A stretch of DNA of 7,657 nucleotides from CAYTOJ01 sp964439415 (GTDB taxonomy: Bacteria; Pseudomonadota; Alphaproteobacteria; Rickettsiales; CAZAGG01). The position numbers were made by a program, and so were the translations under genes. The notes below the pieces were generated by a model. It was given only the letters and a program-made list of their open reading frames with translations. It ran no database searches and was not told where the DNA came from. The stretch is from positions 1-7,657 of the forward strand of contig CAYTOJ010000095.1 of assembly GCA_964439415.1 (NCBI GenBank), in the 5' to 3' direction. This document shows, one piece after another, positions 1-4,839 of this stretch; the stretch's first letter is position 1; each line of letters starts with the position of its first letter.

Positions 1-798
1 TATAGCATTTACTGGATGTTTTGCTTGAGGTGGTACACGTACCCTCAAAACATTATCTAACTTTTTTAGCGCCGTTTGAATGATATCAGGATTCATCCTG
101 GCTATATCATCCCTTACACTAGGAAATATACGAGGTTTTAGTGGGTGAGTGGTAATAATATAAGGGCCGTTTTTAAGCTCTTCTAATAATGCAGGATTAT
201 CGAAATCTCTTACTTCTTGCTGGCTTTGCTCATTATTAAACGCTGGAATGTTTATTGTTCTCATTCCCATTGTTTGGGTTTTTACCTGATCTTTTGGAAT
301 TAACAGGCCTTCATGCACAACATTGCCGCTATAATGCTCAACTCTGCCTTCGCGGTTAGGGAAAAGGCCAGTTGCATTTTGATCAACAATATAATCTACT
401 ACTATCGCAGCATCAGTTGCTTTTAGTTTTTGACGGTTAAAAATGCTATCAATTATATCGCTAAATAAACTCGATGATTGTTCCTTAAACAATGTATGTG
501 GCCATATGTGTACTATACAATTATGCTCAGTGATAAGCTGCGCGATATCGCTGTACTGAGATTGCCGGATGAGAATTAATTTTAGCTCCTCCTCGCGTTT
601 CTGCTTGATTTGCTGAAGCGTTTCAATTTCCTGCTGTATTTTGGCAGCTTGTTGTGCCTGCTTAGTATTGCTTTTATCTTTGTTAGCTTGCTTTATATCC
701 CTCTCAGCATTCACGGTGTAGTCTGATCCGCCCATCCACCCAAAACGGCTGATGAGCCCGACAAGCCGTGAAATTAAATCCACTGTATCTATCTGCAT
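1..798 (-). CDS. Unrecognised protein with N-terminal coiled coil, partial (runs off left edge)
   Basis: An uninterrupted reading frame runs on the minus strand from ATG at 798 to the window edge, giving 266 codons with no stop, so the C-terminus lies outside. An in-frame TAG five codons upstream makes this ATG the first possible ATG start. No good ribosome binding site precedes it. Residues 1-22 (MQIDTVDLISRLVGLISRFG...) could form an amphipathic helix. Residues about 30-78 are rich in Lys, Gln, Glu and Ala without proline (e.g. QAQQAAKIQQEIETLQQIKQ) and look like a coiled coil. The rest is a mixed alpha/beta-like sequence with motifs such as VHIWPH, AAIVVDYIVDQN and YIITTHPLKPRIFP. I do not recognise the family and assign no function. 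It is more AT-rich than leuS or hipA, which may mark accessory DNA. Long open length and plausible protein composition support a real gene. Confidence 0.75.
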   Translation of the reverse strand, partial: MQIDTVDLISRLVGLISRFGWMGGSDYTVNAERDIKQANKDKSNTKQAQQAAKIQQEIETLQQIKQKREEELKLILIRQSQYSDIAQLITEHNCIVHIWPHTLFKEQSSSLFSDIIDSIFNRQKLKATDAAIVVDYIVDQNATGLFPNREGRVEHYSGNVVHEGLLIPKDQVKTQTMGMRTINIPAFNNEQSQQEVRDFDNPALLEELKNGPYIITTHPLKPRIFPSVRDDIARMNPDIIQTALKKLDNVLRVRVPPQAKHPVNAI

Positions 799-924
799 AC
801 ATTTATCGCTTATCTAAAGCACCTAGCTGTTTGATTGTTTTGATGCTTAGTATTAAACAACCTTTACCAATTTATGACTTCTGGCGGGTTGCAATGATAA
901 ATTCATACTGCCCTATCGGTTTGC

Positions 925-952
925 TTGGCATATACCGCCGGAGTGGTATAGG
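925..952 (+). promoter_or_regulatory. Possible promoter reading into the hairpin-rich segment
   Basis: TTGGCA (925-930) and TATAGG (947-952) are separated by 16 nt, an acceptable sigma70 arrangement. It lies inside a palindromic repeat, so the TATA-like box may just be repeat sequence. It would direct transcription toward the hairpins and terminator-like stem at 1036-1145. Weak support. Confidence 0.2.
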
Positions 953-984
953 GAATTCCAACTCTTCAAACGATAGCGGTATAT
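930..984 (-). repeat. 55-nt palindromic element, copy 1 (A type)
   Basis: Terminal inverted repeat of 9 bp (atataccgc at 930-938, gcggtatat at 976-984) bounding 55 nt. Read on the minus strand, the AAGAGT core starts 18 nt from the ATATAC end. A smaller hairpin (tatacc/ggtata, 931-936 and 945-950) is nested in its left half. Its right end overlaps the next element by ATAT (981-984). Confidence 0.6.
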
Positions 985-1005
985 ATCTATCGCACTTCAA
1001 GAGTG
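981..1005 (+). repeat. Truncated 37-nt palindromic element (B type)
   Basis: This matches the left arm and loop of the full B-type copies at 1437 and 1574: atatatctatcgc, then acttcaagagt. The complementary right arm is missing; the sequence continues as gacattttc. The AAGAGT core again starts 18 nt from the first base. It overlaps the 930-984 element head to head by four bases, ATAT. Confidence 0.45.
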
Positions 1006-1035
1006 ACATTTTCTTGCGACCGTAAGGGAGAGCGC

Positions 1036-1155
1036 GCTGCTGGAAGCAGCTATATTAAACATATAGCTTGCCTCCGGCAAGGGCGGCAGGGGAAGCGCAG
1101 GGCGTCACAGCTTGAACAGACATGGGGTATCCCATGTCTGTTTTTAGCAGTGACG
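1036..1155 (+). other. Chain of consecutive hairpins, possible structured small RNA
   Basis: Four inverted repeats follow each other: gctgc/gcagc (1036-1050), agctatat/atatagct (1048-1068), cttgcc/ggcaag (1067-1081), and a long stem at 1115-1142 enclosed by an outer pairing cgtcac/gtgacg (1103-1108 with 1150-1155). No convincing reading frame uses the segment. This packing could be a small RNA, or remnants of another mobile palindromic element. I could not match it to RNase P RNA, tmRNA, SRP RNA or 6S RNA by recognisable motifs. Confidence 0.3.
1115..1145 (+). terminator. Terminator-like perfect 12-bp hairpin with T-run
   Basis: aacagacatggg (1115-1126) pairs perfectly with cccatgtctgtt (1131-1142) across a GTAT loop. 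A T tract covers 1141-1145. The T-run is on the plus strand only, so it would end plus-strand transcription, yet no plus-strand protein gene lies upstream. It would fit as the 3' end of a small transcript, or as protection of tRNA-Gln from read-through. Confidence 0.5.
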
Positions 1156-1182
1156 GGCGGCAGCCCCTTAATATACAAGAAA

Positions 1183-1237
1183 ATATACCCCTGAAATGAC
1201 ATCATTAAACCACACTCTTCAGACGATAGGGGTATAG
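1183..1237 (-). repeat. 55-nt palindromic element, copy 2 (A type)
   Basis: Arms atatacccct (1183-1192) and aggggtata (1228-1236) bound this copy. Its reverse complement matches the element at 7602-7656 with a single visible internal substitution, plus divergence at the outermost base. On the minus strand, AAGAGT starts 18 nt from the end at 1237. It is the best preserved pair in the window and is in inverted orientation. Confidence 0.7.
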
Positions 1238-1296
1238 CCCACAAAAGAATTGGAAATTTGAATTTTATCTATTACACACGTCGCATCAAAAGTAGT

Positions 1297-1371
1297 TGGG
1301 GTGTAGCCAAGCGGTAAGGCAACGGTTTTTGGTATCGTCATCCCTAGGTTCGAATCCTAGCACCCCAGCCA
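1297..1371 (+). tRNA. tRNA-Gln (anticodon TTG)
   Basis: This folds as a complete 75-nt tRNA. The acceptor stem is TGGGGTG (1297-1303) with CACCCCA (1361-1367), followed by discriminator G and an encoded CCA (1369-1371). The D arm is GCC/GGC around AAGCGGTAA. The anticodon stem ACGGT/ATCGT (one G-U pair) encloses loop TTTTGGT, placing anticodon TTG at 1329-1331, which reads CAA and, by wobble, CAG. The T arm is CCTAG-GTTCGAAT-CCTAG. The U1-A72 acceptor pair and the overall sequence match bacterial tRNA-Gln. It sits alone between repeat clusters; no clear consensus promoter is visible upstream, and the first hairpin with a T-run downstream is the repeat at 1437. Confidence 0.97.
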
Positions 1372-1436
1372 GAACTTCCGGTATTATGAAACGATTACTA
1401 ATCTTAAGTTTTGCACTTCACAAAAAAGCTATTAGT

Positions 1437-1473
1437 ATATACCTATCGCGCTTCAAGAGTGCGATAGGTATAT
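1437..1473 (+). repeat. 37-nt palindromic element (B type), downstream of tRNA-Gln
   Basis: A perfect 13-bp stem, atatacctatcgc (1437-1449) with gcgataggtatat (1461-1473), encloses the 11-nt loop gcttcaagagt. The loop can extend the stem by four pairs, including two G-U type pairs, leaving CAA as a triloop. AAGAGT starts 18 nt from the first base. T residues at 1473-1478 make it terminator-like on the plus strand, 66 nt after the tRNA, so it may end that transcript. Confidence 0.75.
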
Positions 1474-1518
1474 TTTTTATATTTTTGCGCATGGCCGCCC
1501 CACCAGCCCCATGCGCGA
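1474..1518 (+). repeat. Linker of the composite repeat, left copy
   Basis: The 45-nt stretch joins the 37-nt element to the next 59-nt element. Positions 1474-1508 recur in reverse complement at 4416-4449 with one T deleted. In this copy only, gcgcatgg (1487-1494) can pair with ccatgcgc (1509-1516) to form another hairpin; in the other copy the second arm is replaced by unrelated sequence containing gaatccgcg. Confidence 0.6.
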
Positions 1519-1577
1519 CTATACTGCTCGCTACTTGCCTGCAAAGAATCCGCACTCTTGAAACGCGAGCAGTATAT
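1519..1577 (-). repeat. 59-nt palindromic element (C type), left copy
   Basis: Arms tatactgctcgc (1520-1531) and gcgagcagtata (1565-1576) are perfectly complementary over 12 bp. The same arms recur at 4347-4405, while the 33-nt interiors have diverged considerably. On the minus strand, AAGAGT begins 18 nt from the end at 1577. The right end overlaps the next element by ATAT (1574-1577). Confidence 0.65.
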
Positions 1578-1610
1578 ACCTATCGCGCTTCAAGAGTGCG
1601 ACAGGTATAT
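1574..1610 (+). repeat. 37-nt palindromic element (B type) upstream of leuS
   Basis: It matches the element at 1437-1473 except for one arm substitution (c1602), which creates an A-C mismatch in the 13-bp stem. The loop gcttcaagagt is unchanged and AAGAGT keeps its 18-nt offset. Eight T residues follow (1610-1617), making a strong intrinsic-terminator-like structure on the plus strand. It would separate leuS from upstream transcription. Confidence 0.7.
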
Positions 1611-1748
1611 TTTTTTTGTTTTGCTTAGGTGCGCCTCATCCTACGCTAAAGCTTCGATAGGCTTGGCTTCGGACGACAGACCTCCAGCCGAATCCGCATT
1701 ATATATTATCTGTTTAGACGAATAAAACCAGTGACAGACAGACTAACT

Positions 1749-4328
1749 ATGACTTCTACATCCATTCCAGCCAGATATGATGCATCCACCGTCGAAGCCA
1801 AATGGCAGGGTATATGGGAAAGCACCCAGGCATTTAAGACTGACCTTGGCAGCAGCAGACCAAAATATTACGTGCTGGAGATGTTTCCTTATCCCAGTGG
1901 GCGCATCCATATGGGGCATATGCGCAATTATGCGATAGGGGATGTTATCGCCCGCTACAAAAAGGCAAAGGGCTTTGAGGTGCTGCACCCCATGGGGTGG
2001 GATGCTTTTGGCCTGCCCGCTGAAAACGCCGCCATACAGAACAACACTCACCCGAAGGAATGGACTCTGCGCAACATTGAGCAGATGCGCGCCCAGCTTA
2101 AATCCATCGGCATTTCCATAGACTGGTCGCGGGAAGTGGCCACCTGCCTGCCGGAGTATTACAGGCATGAGCAGAAAATGTTCCTGGATTTCATGAAAAA
2201 GGATCTGGCTTACAAAAAGGATTCCTGGGTTAACTGGGATCCCGTGGATAATACCGTTCTGGCTAACGAACAGGTGATTGAAGGGCGCGGCTGGCGCTCC
2301 GGTGCTATCGTCGAGCGCAAAAAAATGAGCCAGTGGTTTTTGAAAATCACGGAATTTGCGGAGGGTCTTCTTACCGGGCTGGATACCTTGCCAGGCTGGC
2401 CGGAGAAAGTAAAAACCATGCAGGCCAACTGGATTGGCCGCTCGGAAGGCCTACTACTGAAGTTCGCTTTAGCTGACTCTCCTTTTCCCGAACATGAACA
2501 AATAGAAGTCTACACCACGCGGCCTGATACCATTTTTGGCGCATCATTCATCGGCATATCGCCGAATCACCCCTTAAGCCTGGCACTGGCCTCAAATGAT
2601 GAATCAGCGCGTGCCTTTATTGATGACTGTAACAATGGCGGGGTATCAGAAGAAGCATTACAGAAGGCGGATAAGAAAGGCTATTTCACAGGCTTGCATG
2701 TAAAACACCCGTTTAATGATGGTGAAGTTCTGCAAGTTCATATAGCCAATTTCGTTTTAATGGAATACGGAACCGGGGCTATTTTTGGCTGCCCGGCGCA
2801 CGACCAGCGCGACCTGGACTTCGCCCATAAATACGACTTGCCCGTTATTCGTGTGGTAGCCCCTGCTGATAGCAGCACACCAGCAGAAATTGGCAATGAA
2901 AGCTATACGGGTGACGGTATTATGGTCAATTCCGCCTTCCTGAACGGCCTTGATACAGAATCCGCGAAGAAAAAAATTATTGATCTGGCAGAGCAGAAAG
3001 GCATAGGCCAGCGCAAAATTAATTACCGCCTGCGTGACTGGGGCGTATCAAGGCAGCGTTACTGGGGTTGCCCCATACCTGTTATGTATAAATCCGGGAG
3101 TGATGACCCCCTCCCCGCTCCAGTGGAATCCCTGCCGGTTGAACTACCAAATGATGTTACATTCGATAAACCAGGCAATCCGCTGGCACTTCACCCGGAT
3201 TGGAAGAATGCTGGTGATGGTCTTATCCGTGAGACTGACACTTTTGATACATTCTTTGAATCATCCTGGTATTTCCTGCGTTATATATCGCCGCAGCTCG
3301 CAGACGCACCTTTTGATAAGGAACTGGTAAAAAAGTGGCTTCCCGTTGATATATACATCGGCGGTATAGAGCACGCCGTGCTGCACCTGTTATATTCGCG
3401 CTTTTTCACCCGCGCATTGAAATATTGCGGTTACATTGATTTTGAAGAGCCTTTTAAGGGGCTGCTTACCCAGGGCATGGTCTGCCACGAGACCTATAAA
3501 AACGAGAACGGCGAATGGCTCTATCCATCGGAAGTAACCAGGGATGAAAACGGCAATCTGATAAGCGTTGATACCGGAAGGCCTGTGAAGGCAGGTGGGG
3601 TAGAGAAGATGAGCAAATCCAAAAAGAATGTGGTGGATACTGAGAAAATCATCGCAACCTACGGGGCTGATGCAGCGCGGCTATTCATGCTTTCCGACAG
3701 CCCGCCGGAGCGGGACATAATCTGGAGTGATGAGGGGATCGACGGCGCATCCCGCTTTGTAAGCCGCATCTGGCGCATGTACACGGAAAAGTATGATGTA
3801 CAGATAACCGATCAAACGCCAGATGCTAAATCCACCTTCCTGAAGGGCATACATAAAGCCATAAAAAATGTGGGGGAGGATATTGAAAAATTCCATATGA
3901 ACCGCGCTGTGGCACGCATCAGGGAACTGGCGAATGAGATTGATAGCTTCAAGCCCATTAGTGATGATGATAAATTGACACTAAATTATGCACTCATTAC
4001 TCTGGTGCATCTTATAAATCCATTCATGCCGCATATCAGCGAAGAAATATGGAGCCATATCGGCGGTAAGGATTCACTGGCGAAACAACCATGGCCGGAG
4101 TACGATGAAAATCTGGCCAGGGATGATACGGTTAGAATCGCCGTGCAGCTTAACGGCAAGCTGAAAGGCTTGCTGGAGATGGATGCTAATGCCTCGCAGC
4201 AGGAGGCTCAACAGGCCGCGCTGGCATTCCAGCCGCTGCAAAATTCATTAGCTGGCAGAAAGCCCGTAAAGATAATAGTAGTGCCCGGCAAAGTGGTGAA
4301 TGTGGTTGTACATACCCAAAACACCTGA
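1749..4328 (+). CDS. leuS: Leucine--tRNA ligase (leucyl-tRNA synthetase)
   Basis: This cytoplasmic class I synthetase charges tRNA-Leu with leucine using ATP and hydrolyses mischarged products. From ATG 1749 it is 859 residues, normal for a bacterial LeuS. The catalytic signature HMGH is at residues 54-57 within FPYPSGRIHMGHMRNY, and KMSKS at 620-624 (bases 3606-3620). The CP1 editing domain lies between them, with TTRPDTIFG near 256-264 and GTGAIFGCPAHDQRD near 341-355. RDWGVSRQRYWG (about 429-440) and the anticodon-binding and C-terminal domains follow. The region after WGCPIP has no further cysteines, so it lacks the CxxC zinc ligands of some homologues, as in E. coli. A GTG at 1731 would add six residues; neither start has a clear Shine-Dalgarno site, and I prefer ATG. 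The final residues HTQNT and the stop lie inside a palindromic repeat, a likely recent extension. The downstream neighbour is hipBA rather than another housekeeping gene. Confidence 0.97.
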   Translation: MTSTSIPARYDASTVEAKWQGIWESTQAFKTDLGSSRPKYYVLEMFPYPSGRIHMGHMRNYAIGDVIARYKKAKGFEVLHPMGWDAFGLPAENAAIQNNTHPKEWTLRNIEQMRAQLKSIGISIDWSREVATCLPEYYRHEQKMFLDFMKKDLAYKKDSWVNWDPVDNTVLANEQVIEGRGWRSGAIVERKKMSQWFLKITEFAEGLLTGLDTLPGWPEKVKTMQANWIGRSEGLLLKFALADSPFPEHEQIEVYTTRPDTIFGASFIGISPNHPLSLALASNDESARAFIDDCNNGGVSEEALQKADKKGYFTGLHVKHPFNDGEVLQVHIANFVLMEYGTGAIFGCPAHDQRDLDFAHKYDLPVIRVVAPADSSTPAEIGNESYTGDGIMVNSAFLNGLDTESAKKKIIDLAEQKGIGQRKINYRLRDWGVSRQRYWGCPIPVMYKSGSDDPLPAPVESLPVELPNDVTFDKPGNPLALHPDWKNAGDGLIRETDTFDTFFESSWYFLRYISPQLADAPFDKELVKKWLPVDIYIGGIEHAVLHLLYSRFFTRALKYCGYIDFEEPFKGLLTQGMVCHETYKNENGEWLYPSEVTRDENGNLISVDTGRPVKAGGVEKMSKSKKNVVDTEKIIATYGADAARLFMLSDSPPERDIIWSDEGIDGASRFVSRIWRMYTEKYDVQITDQTPDAKSTFLKGIHKAIKNVGEDIEKFHMNRAVARIRELANEIDSFKPISDDDKLTLNYALITLVHLINPFMPHISEEIWSHIGGKDSLAKQPWPEYDENLARDDTVRIAVQLNGKLKGLLEMDANASQQEAQQAALAFQPLQNSLAGRKPVKIIVVPGKVVNVVVHTQNT

Positions 4329-4346
4329 AGAGCGTTGTGGGTATAG
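4310..4346 (+). repeat. 37-nt palindromic element overlapping the leuS stop codon (D type)
   Basis: Arms atacccaaaa (4312-4321) and ttgtgggtat (4335-4344) pair with one mismatch. Aligned to the other elements it spans 37 nt, and its core AAGAGC starts 18 nt from the first base. It encodes the last five residues and TGA of leuS (4311-4328). It abuts the next element directly. Confidence 0.5.
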
Positions 4347-4405
4347 CTATACTGCTCGCCATATGAAGGGTGTGGTTTTTTGCAGTTAGTTCGCGAGCAG
4401 TATAG
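4347..4405 (+). repeat. 59-nt palindromic element (C type), right copy
   Basis: Perfect 13-bp arms, ctatactgctcgc (4347-4359) and gcgagcagtatag (4393-4405), share their sequence with the copy at 1519-1577, in opposite orientation. The core here is AAGGGT, starting 19 nt from the end, the only copy with a shifted core. The interior shares tgaag-gtgtggtt with the 7602 copy. Confidence 0.65.
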
Positions 4406-4449
4406 ACGCGGATTCGGCTGGTGGGGCGGCCATGCGCAAAATATAAAAA
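4406..4449 (-). repeat. Linker of the composite repeat, right copy
   Basis: The 44-nt linker contains 4416-4449, the reverse complement of 1474-1508 minus one T. Positions 4408-4421 additionally match, in reverse complement, a 14-base stretch (ccagccgaatccgc) upstream of leuS at 1684-1697, so a further fragment of the repeat lies there. Confidence 0.55.
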
Positions 4450-4486
4450 ATATACCTATCGCAATCTTGAAGTGCGATAGGTATAT
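4450..4486 (-). repeat. 37-nt palindromic element (B type) upstream of hipBA
   Basis: A perfect 13-bp stem identical to the copy at 1437 encloses a loop that reads acttcaagatt on the minus strand. The core AAGATT starts 18 nt from the end at 4486. The T-run is on the minus strand, so it resembles a terminator for leftward transcription; for rightward transcription it is only a hairpin. It ends 15 nt before the hipBA -35 box. Confidence 0.7.
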
Positions 4487-4501
4487 TATAATGTCCATTA
4501 A

Positions 4502-4530
4502 TTGACTTTTAAGAGATTTATAGCTATAAT
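4502..4530 (+). promoter_or_regulatory. Near-consensus sigma70 promoter of hipBA
   Basis: TTGACT (4502-4507) and a perfect TATAAT (4525-4530) are separated by exactly 17 nt. Transcription would be expected to begin about 6-8 nt after the -10 box, at about 4536-4538, only a few bases before the hipB ATG at 4540. This predicts a leaderless or nearly leaderless mRNA. It is by far the strongest promoter match in the window. Confidence 0.85.
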
Positions 4531-4540
4531 AATAGCTATA
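4519..4540. promoter_or_regulatory. Operator-like inverted repeat over the hipBA -10 box and start codon
   Basis: Arms tatagctat (4519-4527) and atagctata (4532-4540) are perfectly complementary around a central aata. The palindrome covers the whole -10 box, the predicted transcription start and the first base of the hipB ATG. HipB proteins are known to repress their own operons by binding inverted repeats; in E. coli these are TATCC-N8-GGATA. By analogy this is the likely HipB operator. The assignment is an inference from position and symmetry. Confidence 0.6.
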
Positions 4541-4839
4541 TGATTAAACTACCCCAGGAGATTATACAAGAAATTGCCGCCCGTGCGAAAGCGCGGAGAC
4601 TTGCTCTTGATTTGACGCAAAGTGGGCTGGCACTTCGCTCAGGCGTGCCACTCAGCACGTTGAAGCAATTCGAGCATACCGGAAAAATTTCTCTCGAGTC
4701 ACTGCTTGCAATTTCGCTAGCACTTGGCACCAGCCATGAGTTTGATGGGCTGTTCGCCACCGCGCAATCAAGTGCGGGTCTATCGCTTGATGATCTGATA
4801 AAAACACCGAAGCAGCGCAAGCGCGGGAGTGTCAAATGA
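4540..4839 (+). CDS. hipB: HipB-like antitoxin, XRE-family helix-turn-helix regulator
   Basis: This 99-residue protein has an XRE/Cro-type helix-turn-helix at about residues 20-65: DLTQSGLALRSGVPLSTLKQFE includes the TQ at the start of helix 2 and the SxxTL...FE recognition-helix pattern. Length and domain match HipB antitoxins, which bind operator DNA and neutralise the partner HipA kinase. A basic C-terminal tail (KTPKQRKRGSVK) follows. Its stop overlaps the hipA start in ATGA (4836-4839), indicating translational coupling. The ATG at 4540 has no Shine-Dalgarno sequence and begins within a few bases of the predicted transcription start, fitting leaderless translation. The gene lies directly after the palindromic repeat cluster at 4310-4486. 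The symbol is by family and context; binding to HipA is not shown by sequence alone. Confidence 0.88.
   Translation: MIKLPQEIIQEIAARAKARRLALDLTQSGLALRSGVPLSTLKQFEHTGKISLESLLAISLALGTSHEFDGLFATAQSSAGLSLDDLIKTPKQRKRGSVK

Noticed and set aside
768..1194. Overlapping short plus-strand reading frames (85 and 63 codons)
   Set aside because: They overlap the start of the minus-strand gene, repeats and hairpins, have no ribosome binding site or recognisable domain, and look like chance openings.
930..1610. CRISPR array
   Set aside because: Repeats are palindromic mobile-type elements of different sizes and orientations, not regularly spaced direct repeats with unique spacers, and no cas gene is present.
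1296..1628. 110-codon open reading frame on the plus strand
   Set aside because: It runs through tRNA-Gln and the palindromic repeats; its residues simply translate those elements (e.g. IYLSRFKSAIG from the hairpin), so it is not a gene.
1731..1748. GTG at 1731 as the leuS start
   Set aside because: It adds six residues (MTDRLT) not expected by family, and has no better ribosome binding site than ATG 1749. It cannot be fully excluded.
1437..4486. Classical composite transposon carrying leuS
   Set aside because: The inverted flanks contain no transposase and are built of tiny palindromes. leuS is a housekeeping gene, so inversion or repeat duplication is more likely than cargo.
4208..4498. 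96-codon minus-strand reading frame
   Set aside because: It covers the leuS 3' end and the repeat cluster; its N-terminal residues are a translation of the hairpin sequence.
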